From Membranipora membranacea (Eukaryota; Bryozoa; Gymnolaemata; Cheilostomatida; Membraniporidae), in NCBI GenBank assembly GCA_914767715.1, contig OU612073.1:7254001-7318000 (forward strand): a stretch of 64,000 bases of DNA. The letters are read 5' to 3'. The position numbers were made by a program, and so were the translations under genes. The notes under the pieces are model-generated. The model was not told the origin of the DNA and did not search any database. It saw only the letters and a list, made by a program, of their open reading frames with translations. This document shows, one piece after another, positions 49,406-61,100 of the stretch (position 1 is its first letter; each line of letters begins with the position of its first letter).

Positions 49406-52347
49406 GCTAGCTTGTGGTCATTATACTGATAGGCTTTACTCCCCAAGTTGATAGTATGATAACAGTTTGCTTGTACACAGAATGTTCATCCAAATCCAAT
49501 GATTTCCTTGTGATGTGATAGTTTTAATTCAAAGTAGGGAGAGTGTGGTGTTACAAGTCAAATTATTGTCACTATTTCAGCTTATGCAGGAGTTAATCCT
49601 TGCTTTATGCATCTAAAATTTCTCATTTACATTATTGTTTTGTATAGAGAAATAAGGGGAGTGAAATGTGAAACAGCCAGTCACTATTTTCATTACGTAA
49701 ATATAGACTGAGTTCTAGGGAAAGAAAAAAAGATAAGGATTTCAGATAGTGACTGAAATTTCTCTTTATTATAAAGCTTAGGCTATTATGCTACGTATTA
49801 TGCACGTGAGCAAACTGATCCCTAACGTGATTTACTTTGTTGTTTGGACTTTGGGTCATTACACCTATGAACAGGTATAGGGATTTTATCGGTGCACCCT
49901 GCACTTGCACTATTGTCTTGAAATATAAAAATAGTCATTCCTTTTATTTAATAGTAGTCTTATTTGAAATTAATTTTAATAGCGATTGGGAGCCTGGTTC
50001 TCAACCTGGTAGGATCAAAATCCTGATTTTTGCCTGTGCTGTGTCGCATCAAAGGATAATAAGGCCCTGTGGATGAACAGCTTAACGTTTTAGTGATCTG
50101 TAAGCCTTCCCAACAAGGTCAGGCCGTAGAAACCTAAAGAAAAAATTTAGGGTTTTCAGATGAATTCACTTTGTTTTAATTTTAAGGTTCATATTTTCAG
50201 TTAGCATATTATATATAAGCACCTATAGATTGTTAATAAAAATCAACTGAATATTCTGAAAAATTCCCCAACTTAGACGTTTATGAGGGGAATATGAGTT
50301 CTTAGCTCATGTTCTGAACTCCCCTGAGTGGCCTGGGACCTGGTTTCAACCCGAAAATCTGAGTAACTAAAATCTGAGTGGTTGAGAGCCTTGATTGGGA
50401 AGACTTTCATTCAAAAAGTGCGAAAACACATAATGATCCTTGCTGAGTTATCAAGACATATCATACTGACGTCTCATTCAAAGGTCGTTCACTGCTTGAT
50501 CGGACCAATGAGTGAGAGGCTATATTCTCCTGAGTAAGCGTTTTGAGAACTCGACAGTTTGCTGGAAATCCAGGTTTTAGTTCATTGCAATGATAATGTG
50601 CGGAATTGAAACTTGCTATTTTACATTTAACAAAAGAATCAATCTGGAAGCAAAGAGAGAGATCTGATAATTTCGCCTTTTTATGTTAGCATACATTTAT
50701 TCCCCCTCATCGCTTCATCCTTCCAGCAAGGAGCTAACTCCTCGCCTCCAGCCAGCCACAATAGGTGCGAGCTAACACTAAGTCTCATTACTCCAGCAAC
50801 TTGAAACTCCAGCTTACATTACCATTATCATTAGGGTATTCGGTTTTTTTTAGCCTTTTCACGCGGCTAATTTTTAAATTTTGAAAGGCAAGGTCTTTTT
50901 AATATCAGACTGATACACCATTCGAGCTCAAATTTAAAAAGGAGAAAACTCCCAAATGTTGAAACCATAGACTTAATAATAAATTTATTATTAAAACTTT
51001 GGTTAAAACTGATAAATGGAGATCCAAATACTTCTCTTCCTCCGACTCGGTTTCTATTTATAAAGTGTCGTATAGACTTGAGTATTATGTGTAACCAAAA
51101 AAAAGACAGGAAGGAGCCCACAAGCTATGGGAAGTCTTATGATCTGAATCTGATTGACTTTTAGGAAGCTCTCTTCTCTGAGAACTCTGTTAAGCGCGTT
51201 TGCAATCTGATTTATTCGAGGTATTTATTATTTTGACAGAAACTCTCAAAATCGTGATTAACAAGGCCATAGTTTAGGAAAAATGGTAGGGGAGGCAAAA
51301 ACTTTAGAGGATGAGAATTAATGTACCAGGTTGGGTATTGTAAGCTCCTCTTGTGGAGCCAAGATAGATTATGTCCGTATACCCTGATTTGATTTAGTTT
51401 CAAATCCCCCCTCTTCATCACAGACAAGAAATTTACGAAACTCTAAAGGAACTCCCTCTTTAATGAAGTGAATTAAACAAAAATCGTGCTCTAAAATATG
51501 TATATGGCCTAAATCCAATGCATATCATAAATAGGATGAGCCATTTCAAAATGTCTATGAATACAATTAGGCCTAACCATTTAATAAGAACTCCTACATT
51601 ATTCTCTATGCATTCTTGTTTCCTACTCTATTGTATTAATTCTATTCAATAATAATTTTTTTGTATTATGACATTATTTCAATGTTGTTGCCACACAGAA
51701 ATATATTTATAAAAATTAAAAACCAGCTGCACCAAACTCGTTTGGAGCACCCCTCTCTATGTAGGATAAAACAAATAAGACACAAATTCTACATTTATTG
51801 GTTATTTATATCATCAACATAATTTATCATCAAAACAGTATTGTAATAAGACATTTTTGAAAGACGAAATCACCGGGGAGTACATGAGCTTTTCTCAAAT
51901 TAATATGTAATGATTATATATATTATATGTTAGCTATTCAAATGGAATGAAATATGAATAGTTTGCTAGAAAAATAGCTCGTCTTTAGCTGGCATATAAT
52001 AATAGGGAATAAATATAAAATGGTCATAACTGTGTGCACATTGATAAAAGGAGGACAACTCCGCTGGTCATATTTCCACTGAAGTCCCTTTGATCAGGGA
52101 GTTTTGGACAGCTCCCAAACTCCCTGCATTGATATTATCATTCAAATATTGAAAAGCTCTTAAATTTACGAGGACTTTTTACCTCTTGGTTTGACAATAA
52201 AAATATATATATATATATATAGCTCATACAGATCAACAGTCATAAATTAATTTAATTTACAAATAGATACTTATTTTCATCGCTGAGACTGGCCATGAAG
52301 TCTAATTGCCCAAGTATTTTTAACTGTGTGCTTGATTAGTTCAGATG
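49406..52347. other. Intergenic interval upstream of ferritin
   Basis: Nothing coding recognised in about 2.9 kb of AT-rich DNA; it includes an AT microsatellite at 52203-52220 and the probable 3' UTR of the propeptide gene. AATAAA on the minus strand at 51794-51799 is a possible distal signal. Confidence 0.4.
52203..52220. repeat. AT microsatellite
   Basis: Uninterrupted AT alternation downstream of the propeptide gene. Confidence 0.8.
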
Positions 52348-52464
52348 TTACTCCCTGCATCCTAGGATCTCAATAACTTTTAAACTATTTCTTGAACCAT
52401 GAGGGTCATCGTTGTTTGAAGATTGGCCAAGAAACCAACTCCTAATTACATCATACCATTTGTG
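52348..52464 (-). pseudogene. Decayed sixth propeptide cassette
   Basis: Immediately after the last Lys-Arg the normal AGCACATGG has become AGCACAAATGG. This two-base gain moves the frame to a stop at 52446-52448. In the shifted frame a cassette continues: WYDVIRSWFLGQSSNNDDP, then SRNSLKVIEILGC, ending at a stop at 52348-52350. It matches the first two thirds of the unit but lacks the Arg-Arg and Lys-Arg sites. Confidence 0.75.
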
Positions 52465-53983
52465 CTTCTTTTAGAGAGCCTCGAAGGTAGGTTAGGTAAA
52501 ATGGGATCCGGCAAGCTACGCCTAATAATGGTGTTGCCTTCAATAGTATCCAGACTGTTTCTAGGTCTGTCGTTGCGGTCAGCGTCATTTGAAGATGGTG
52601 TTGTGAACCAACTTCTGACCAATTCATACCATGTGCTTCTTTTAGAAAGCCTTGATTGTTCGTCCGGTAAACTTCGCCTAATAATGGTGTTGCCTTCAAT
52701 AGCATCAAGGCTGTTTCTAGGTCTGTGATCTTGGTTATCGTCATTTGAAGATGGCGTTGTGAACCAACTTCTGACCGTGTCGTACCAAGTGCTTCTTTTA
52801 GAAAGCTTTGATTGTTTGTCCGGTAAACTTCGCCTAATGATGGTGCTACCTTCAATAGTATCCAGACTATTTCTAGGTCTGTCATTGCGGTCGACATCAG
52901 TTGAAGATGGTGCCGTGAACCAACTTCTCACTGTTTCATACCATGTGCTTCTTTTAGAAAGCCTTGATTGTTCGTCTGGTAAGCTACGCCTAATAATGGT
53001 ATTGCCTTCAATAGTATCCAGACTGTTTCTAGGTCTTTGATCTTCGTCACCATCATCTGAAGATGGCACTGTGAACCAACTTCTGACTGTTTCGTACCAT
53101 GAGCTTCTTTTAGAAAGCCTTGATTGTTCCTCCGGTAAACTTCGCCTAATAATGGTGTTGCCTTCAATAGTATCCAGACTATTTCTAGGTCTGTCATTTT
53201 TGTCATCATCATTCGAAGATGGCGTAGTGAACCAACTTCTCACTGTTTCGTACCATGTGCTTCTCTTAGAGATCTTTCCTTGTTTCTCTAAGGTGATTGG
53301 CTTAACAGTCAGCCCTCTCTCAATGATAGTCAGTCTATTACTCAGGTCCTGTTGTGATCCACCATTGTTTGATGTCTGGTCAGTGTCTGAATGACAAAAG
53401 ATAGATCATGCTTCATAATGCGCAACAGGACAATCATAAACATTCTACAGGAGGAGTCTGGACTCCCTCCAGCATTACTACAAAATGATACTTTGGTGGA
53501 TCTGTCTTCTTTTATTGCAATAAGAGGAACCCTTGTTTCAGTACTCTAGGTTTCTTGCATATAATTTATTTGCTTCCCTGTGAAGAATTTTGTCAGATAT
53601 TTTCAATTATGAGTGTTAAATGAGCTCACCTTGTTGTGAATTGATTGACTCATCTTGATATCTTGCAGGCTGTTCAACTGATAATACATGGGAATCACCT
53701 CCACCTGGTAATGGTAGGGTCATACAGCTACCAAATGTAACTGACCTGTCAAAAGGAATACAGATACAACTACGCTCTGTAATAAAAATGACCTGGAATA
53801 TTAAACAAGTTTTTTTGGATCACCTACTGTTTAAAATTGAATATTTATTCATAAAATTCAAAGTTTAGTTTGCTGCAGTGTAAAGTTTCCCGAATGAGCA
53901 TTCAATTTAAGTAGTGAACCTATATTTATTTGAAAAACTTACCACATTAGAAGATACATAGCTGCTTTACTCAATTTATTCAT
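52446..53983 (-). CDS. Multi-copy secreted propeptide precursor, novel
   Basis: Three exons, 53983-53943, 53745-53630 and 53386-52446, join in frame to about 365 residues. The start MNKLSKAAMYLLMWSVTFGS is a good signal peptide whose hydrophobic core is split by intron 1. After a polar spacer of about 75 residues, a Lys-Arg site opens five tandem cassettes of 52 residues (156 bases). Each reads S-T-W-Y-E-T-V-R-S-W-F-T, then an acidic Asn/Asp stretch, then RPRNSLDTIEGNTIIRR, then SLPDEQSRLSKR. Every unit therefore carries an internal Arg-Arg and a terminal Lys-Arg, as in prohormone-convertase substrates. Processing would release a peptide of about 38 residues and one of about 10 from each cassette. 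No Gly precedes the basic sites, so amidation is not predicted. The last cassette has an expanded spacer (PILPNLP) and ends six residues after its Lys-Arg through a frameshift. I recognise no family. Alternatives are an antimicrobial polyprotein or a secreted repetitive structural protein. Confidence 0.8.
52465..53262 (-). repeat. Tandem 156-base coding repeat of the propeptide gene
   Basis: Five head-to-tail copies of a 156-base unit inside exon 3, nearly identical at DNA level over the segment encoding RPRNSLD through IIRRSLP and more variable over the acidic stretch. Because the unit is a multiple of three, all copies keep the frame. Both antisense frames stay partly open, which produces shadow ORFs on the plus strand. 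Confidence 0.9.
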
Positions 53984-54102
53984 TTTTTGACTGTGAGTTA
54001 CTATTGTTAAATCAGAAGTAGAGATTATCAAATTCCTCTGCTGTAATAGGCAGACACATTTAGCAAAAAATTGTGTTTATTCAAAAGTGCTGATGGTACA
54101 AG

Positions 54103-54110
54103 CTTATATA
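54103..54110 (-). promoter_or_regulatory. TATA box of propeptide gene
   Basis: TATATAAG on the minus strand, 120 bases upstream of the propeptide ATG at 53983. Initiation about 30 bases further down would leave a 5' leader of roughly 95 bases without an intron. Confidence 0.4.
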
Positions 54111-57100
54111 CTGTAGAGTCTGCACTATTACCATGGCAATGTATGACGACATGAAAATCAATTATTTCTATGACACAAAAATGCCTTATCGATAGCAAAT
54201 ATTTTCTAGGCACCTTCTATTTTGCCTACATGAATACCATGTCATCACCAATGCAATGACTCTCTCATTGAACAGTCATGCTAATGGAATTAAAGATATC
54301 ATAAATAATTAAGAGGAAATAAGCAATTATTAGGACATTGGCATCACTGTGACTCCAGTATAGGTGCAAAGATGTCGTAGGTTGATTAACCATGCCCCTT
54401 TCCAAGAATTCGGGAAACTCCCATACAGCACACAGAGGTACAAAAGACGTCCAAAAACTTTTCTCATGTGAATAAATTGCCAACCGAGACCTTGGATAGC
54501 TAGTTTCGGTACCCAATTGAATATAGCTCAGCAATTCAATCAGGCCATTTATTGCCCCAAAGTGTTGAGCTGAGCTGATTGCTGCAAGAAATGGTAGGTC
54601 ATGTCTAGGTGGGATTGGACTTTGCGCCACCAGTTCATGTGATAATTTTTTCTGTGCTCAAAAAGCGCGAAATTGAGAGTTCATTTGATTATTATATTTT
54701 GATATGCCAGCTGCCTTAGATGGAAGACAAACAATAAATCGCTACTATAATCTCTGATTTTCCTTTCCCAGATAGATCCACCCTTGTAGTTGTTTTTTCT
54801 AATAAAAAGTTATCACACTATTTACCTCTACAAAAATGCACACCATGTGAAGATTTTTCAGCCACTGGGTTAAATGTTTCCCTGCCAAAAAAGCTGTCAG
54901 CGAACTTCCCAGGTAATAGGTCGTGATGCCTTTATGGGGCTCAACCCTTCACATGACATTACATAACATTACAGTTGTTACCTGGTAGAATTCAAAAGGC
55001 ATCAGGTAATTAAAAACTTGAGCACATTCTACCGGAACAGATCCGGTTCTTCTTTTGTTTGTTTACAGCCAGGGTTCTCTAGTCTGGCACCAGACAAAAA
55101 TGTCAGATATGTCCTGCAGCACAAGTCTGATAATGTTCATAGTTTGGGTGAGAAATAGCATCTAGTGCAAGCTGCTGTAGGGAGAGCAATGTACTTATGT
55201 GTTATTGACTTCAAAAGGGTTGATTGACATTTACCCTGGATATCAGCGAACATCCCAATTATATCCTCACAGAACCTCCCAGAGCCTCCTAGAGATATTG
55301 ATACGTGACTGTTCCATTGTCACGCACACAAGGTTTTAATTATAAATTTCTCCTTTCAGGCGTGCAGCGAGTCAAAGTACGTAAGGATATACTACAACCT
55401 ATCAGTGGCTAAATTAATTCAAGATAATCCGAAAGCTTAGGTTAGCTCATTGAATCTGCAAAAGAGGCAGGAGATGAGAATTTTTCAGAACCATAATGCA
55501 ACACCATCAACCCGCCCTCTAAACACTTGTGGGAGACAACTTTTATTTATTCATTCATTTATTGAAGATAACTGTAAAGAATTTCATAATTAAAAAAGCG
55601 AAAATTAATCAGATTATCAAAATTCTTTGTCTCCCAGAGTGTGCAGATCCTATCCGCAAGTAGAACCAAATCCAACTGTGATAAAAACATTTGCCTGAAA
55701 ACTATGTTTTACAAAAAAAAATTGTTTTAAGAAACCATCCTTGCGGCTCATCATGACCAAATTACAATGATTGCTGCACTGACCACTTTCCATAAACGTT
55801 TTTCTATATACTCATGCTCCTGTGGGACCCCTAAGAATGACGGGGTAGTACATTTGTGACCTCAATCCGTGATTCCATGTCAAATACTTGCAGGTGATCT
55901 TTCCTGGGGATATGCAAACCATTTATCAAAAGTTTGTGCACATGTTTGGTAACTTGTGGATATTTCCGCTGTTTTCCAAGTGGATAATCTCTTGATACAG
56001 TAAAGCCATATGTACTGATATATTATGCCGCCAGAGTATTTTGAAATAAGATTTAAGATAGACAGCCCCTTTTGTGCAGTTTTGGAAGCATTCCCCTAAC
56101 ACAGAGCCAGAAGATTCAGATAATTGATAGCACTGCCTTTTCATATCGAAAAAAAGAAAGCAAAAGCTTCTAAGCATATTTTTGCAAGTTCTGACCGATT
56201 TACTGCTTTGCACTATTTTCTCTTACAATATCAAGAAGTGATATCACCCATTGCTTCTTAATCAAATACTCTTTCTATCTTTAGCAAACCTTGGTGCTTT
56301 ATTTTTTTTCTGAGATCGCAGATTCAGGATTTCATTAGGATAAAGTACAGCACATGTAATGAATATTCCTATCAGTGACGTAAAGCCATCATAATTATTA
56401 CACTCCTGATTCAATTTACCCCAATGATGTCAAAGCCGTGGACTGTAATTTTGCATGAACCCTCCTAGCTTCCTACGCATTTTGACCAATCAAAAGCAAA
56501 TGGAGAGATTATGAATACATGATCTTTGCACAGAGTATTGACAAAAATCTGCAAGATACCTCAAGTATATGCAGTGGTTTTGGGAACCCTTTCTAAATAT
56601 TACGTTCGATTACATCAATTACTGTGAGAAATGCAAAGACAAAAATTCTTTCTTTTTCTATCGTTACTCGAATTTATTTTATTACACCGTTAGGTTAATT
56701 TGAGTTGGTTCGACAGCGCAGTGAGCTTCATATGTAGGACAAAATAAAGCTATGACGCATGACCCCAGATATCCCCTGTAGTCATTTAGTATAATTATTA
56801 GATTGCAGTTCAGTACCTTTATGAGTTTTGCGTGTGGGTTTGTGCTGACATGCAATTATCGATTTCATTAGAAATTTTCCGGGAACCAGGTTATGAAACT
56901 GGCTTCCTAGTAGATCCCTTACCCCCTGTTGACCAGGGCATGACATCATTGTAGGTTTGGCGTGGTCAGTAAACAAATATAATAATATTCTACGATCACA
57001 GAAGTTCACAGAGATCGTTCTTCCAAAAAATCCATCACGAAATGTTTTTGAGAATCGTGATTGGCCGTTTCAATTTGGGTTAATGACTTAGCTAAGTTAT

Positions 57101-57471
57101 GGATTAGTTGATAGTCTCAAAGTGACGTCACAGCATCCTATTTTTTGTTCAAGCTATCCCTGGTCCATTATTATGAACCCACGTACACCTAGTCGGCTAT
57201 TGACCTTGATAAGATTGAGTAAATGCATTATCTGAGAGTAAGAGGCGGTGAAAGGTACATGCGGGAGAAATTGACAAATCATCAGGGACACAAGTGTTTT
57301 GCTATTGCTCGGTTACCAATAAAAGCTGCCGAACACATCACTAATCGAACATCACGCATATACACCTTGAGTGGTATTTTATCTCTCACGTTATCCTGAT
57401 TTTTATTGGTTTACATCTCCTGGAGCAGAGGTGATAAAGTGTAGGATAGGAAGTATATCCGCCGTTGCATT

Positions 57472-57484
57472 GTTGCTCGGCAAC
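57472..57484. promoter_or_regulatory. X-box-like palindrome
   Basis: GTTGC-TCG-GCAAC, an inverted repeat close to the RFX-binding consensus, inside the least AT-rich patch of this intergenic region. No adjacent gene start was found, so this is only suggestive. Confidence 0.25.
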
Positions 57485-58180
57485 AGTTTGCGGAATTCGG
57501 CCCGAAGCGCCTTGCTGTCTAATCCGATGACATGCCTGTCAGTATGAATTCTAGGTATTACATCGACGTCGAGGATTTATGTAAGATCCGGAATCCGGAA
57601 TCCCACTACCAATCGTTTCATTGGGACTAAATCGACCTCCCGGCTATTCAAAATATTGAGGGTTTTTCCACGATGTAGGACATTTGACGATTTCTAATTC
57701 ATTTTTAATTGCCGCCTGATTTAGCTGACAGGTCAGTAGGTAAATTTAGAGAAATTTTTTATCCATAATATCCGTATGCACTTTTTTTTCTCAGGGAACT
57801 TCAAGAAGCCGGATGTGACAGCTCTTGCCAACCTCAGTAAATCGTTTGTCATAATATTGTCGATGAATTGCTGAAAATTATTACGAAATTAAAAGTTTTA
57901 AGATATTTCTAGCATCCATTCTTTAAATAAGGAAATGTTCAATTCTTTCACCTATGTCACCATGGCCGGCCATCTATATCTGTGGAATTATCTTGGCCAA
58001 GAATAGTAACTTGTCAAAAAAGTAAACCTGTTATATCAAGTTTAAAGACTTTTTAATATTTGATCAACTACGTAAATGTCATAATATATAGCGTAGGAGA
58101 TAACTATGCCACATTCCAGATAAAAAATTGGTTGAAAAAAAAATCCTGTATCAATTTGGCTGCTGGAGCAAATAGCCTTG

Positions 58181-61100
58181 CTAGCTGTCCAATGTCATAT
58201 CCTTGAATAGTCTAGGAAATTGGACATAGTCTTCTATAAATTTAGCAGTGTTAAGTAGAGTATGTTCATCAAAGTGAGATGTTATCAGCTGCATGCTAAG
58301 AGGTAGGTTATCTTCAGATAGACGTACTGGTATGGATATAGCTGGTATACCTACAACAGTCACAACCATTGATATGAATTCATGAATCAGTGGTAAAATG
58401 CACAGTATGGCTATGTAATTGGATCTAGCTAAAATTCTGGCAGCCTTAACATTATGCATAGACTGACGTCTCGGTAACAACCTTAAAAAGTCAGGCAAGC
58501 TACTTGACAAAAGTTTTTAAGGGGTCAGCTGTAGCATTAACGAAATTTTAGACCAATCAAAGATGAGCAAATGTCTCCAGCAACCATACATAAATTGACA
58601 TATGCTTGTTCAAGGTCAGAATTTATAACAGTGTTCACAACCATCAAATATATCTTTCGGCAACTGAGAATAAATGTAGTGGGAAATAATATTTTGATAT
58701 TTGTTGTGAAACAAATATTTCTATCTATTACCTTACCCTCACAGATTAAAATTGAGTGAACTTGTCTTGAATGGCTGATTTCATTGGTTCAAATAATAAG
58801 CGAGTTTCGATTTTTTGAAATTACCTTACATAAGCTATCTTTGGGAAAGTTGCATAAGTCAAAATGCGAATGCCATGAAAATTTCATCATGTATGGTATC
58901 AAATATGATAACTAAAGGGGATACATTAATTAGGGTGTTGTCAAAGTTTTGGCCAGATAAAGATGAATTGCATGGTTAGCTAATAAAACAAGGCTCCAAA
59001 AAATGAGTTGTATAACCGGAATATTACCGGAATAAAATACTTCATAGTGTTAATAAAAATTTAATTAAATTAACGCACCGCTAATCTGAGGTCATTCCTT
59101 AATGGCGCAAATGACCCCATTTTTTAAATTTCGAAAATTTGTAGATATTAGTTCCGGTTTTTCTTTGCAAAGTTCTCAATAAGCAAGAGCGCCAATGTGT
59201 GCCGTGGAAAGAAAATTGATCATTTATAATCAATGTAAAAACCAATAAATCACTGTAATTTCCATAGTTGAGATCTGCTGTGTCCCCATTGTATGAATGC
59301 TGCTTTCAGCAGTGAAGGGGATTTACCATTTATGGGTTTTTAGATTTACTTTTTATAACCAATTTTCTTTCCACAGCACATGTCGGCTTTTGCCAAATGA
59401 AAGCCATAAACGGAATTTCAGCAACCGAAAATTTCTTATATTTTGACCTATGAATTCAGCTAGTATTGTCCAGCTGGTCTATTTTTGAAACAGAGTGACT
59501 TAAAAGACAGGAATTTGAGCCAAGTGAAAGTAATGATTCAATAAAAAAACATTTCACTAAATATAATCTATACGTCCTCTGCCATGAAGTAGGAATGAAT
59601 GATTAAAGGCTTAATTTTTTTTTTATAACTGAATCTATAAGAGAGTGAATTACTCACACATTTTCTCAACACATATTTGAATACTCAATTAATCTTTAAT
59701 CACTATTATTTAATAATAATAGGCAAAAGCGCTGACATGTGCTGTGGAAAGAAAATTAATCATTAATTTAATATCTCATTGTTGAGAGCTACTGCGTATG
59801 GGATTTTACATTGATTATTTATAAACGATTTTTGGTCCACAGCACATGTCGGCACGTTTGCCAATTGCATTTTGAATTCTTAAATTAATCTTTAATCACT
59901 TTACTTTAATAATAATTTGATCAAAATTATTTGGGAATTCCCACCAATATAATATTCAATACTGACCGGCGAGATTGACAGGTAAAGTGAAGCAGTCTTG
60001 TAGGGCACACTGAGTTCTGTTATCCAGCTGTCTAAACTCAGAATAAAGCTGTGCCTGGCTGATGGTAGTCGGTGTTAAAAGTACATCTACGCTTTTGAAT
60101 ACCTTAACAAAGTCATCATGTATCAACCGCCGTACTTTGGCAGCTTTGAGATAATACTTCTCATAATTCCTAAAAGAGAATAAAATGGAACAGATCAGGG
60201 GGTCTTTCAATTAGACAAAATCTCTCGCTCACTAAGAATGTGTATAGTTCCATCAATGAGTGAGTGATTTCTGAGCGACACCCTAGCAGGTATCACTCAC
60301 TCATTGAGTGAGCAATCAGATTTCGATTTTGGATTTTTTTGATTTGAAGACCCCACATGATCATGTTTGTAATTATGATTACAAACATTCTAACCATTTC
60401 TTTTAATTTTTATACCAAGGGGCCACAAAAGTGCCGAAATGGACTCATTCTGATGATGCGCTGAGTGGAGGGTAAGCTGCCTTGACAAGTTATGTTAGTT
60501 TGTTGCAGGGTTGATTCCCTTGCCACAAAAACAACAGGACATCCCAGAACTGACTATGCTGTTGTTTTGGGCTTTACCATAGATAGAGAGCATCATTGAA
60601 TGAGTAATTCCAAGTTTAATGGCAGCTGATTTGTGGGGAAAACGCGAACTAGAAGGTTTTTTATGAGGAAATTTTGTTTGTTCTTCAATTAGTTTTCTCT
60701 ACTACAGTATGTGTCAATTCAATTTCATTTATCAAAGTGAGGCTCTCAAGTAAGTTTCCAGCTGTCATGCATTGCTTTTACTTTAACCCTAGGAGATAGG
60801 GCAGTCACGCCCCGTCAAGCAGTTGTAGGCAATCATTTTGAACCAAACTATCCTCTTTTTCCAGTTGAACCTGATACCACTCACTTTCTTAGTAAAAAAT
60901 AGTTCCCAGCAAAGATTCTGCTTCTGACAACATCACTCAGAGCTTCATGTCTTGTTTGAGCGTATAAAGCTTCAGTTGAGATATCAGTGTCTGCTCTGTG
61001 CCCTACAGAATAGAGAGTGTGGGTTGAATAAAATCAAGTTGTCATATCGCATGCCACATCCCGAAGCATGAAGCAAAATATTAGTTGTAAATGTAAATCA

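Larger units (their letters stand above)
53984..58180. other. Intergenic interval, propeptide gene to QRSL1
   Basis: Four kilobases without a recognised gene. Noted are the TATA box at 54103-54110, a 121-codon minus-strand ORF at 54265-54630 that I could not assign, and a locally more GC-rich patch at 57440-57610 containing an X-box-like palindrome. Confidence 0.4.

Noticed and set aside
52423-53394. Long plus-strand ORFs opposite the propeptide repeats
   Set aside because: They are antisense shadows kept open because the 156-base unit is a multiple of three. The minus strand has the signal peptide, splice sites and dibasic sites.
54265-54630. 121-codon ORF on the minus strand upstream of the propeptide gene
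   Set aside because: No recognisable motif, no splice context, and not joined to the propeptide exons, which already have their own start and TATA box. Could be part of an unknown repeat.
55926-56213. 95-codon minus-strand ORF
   Set aside because: Composition is plausible, but there is no recognised domain, promoter or splice partner; treated as chance.
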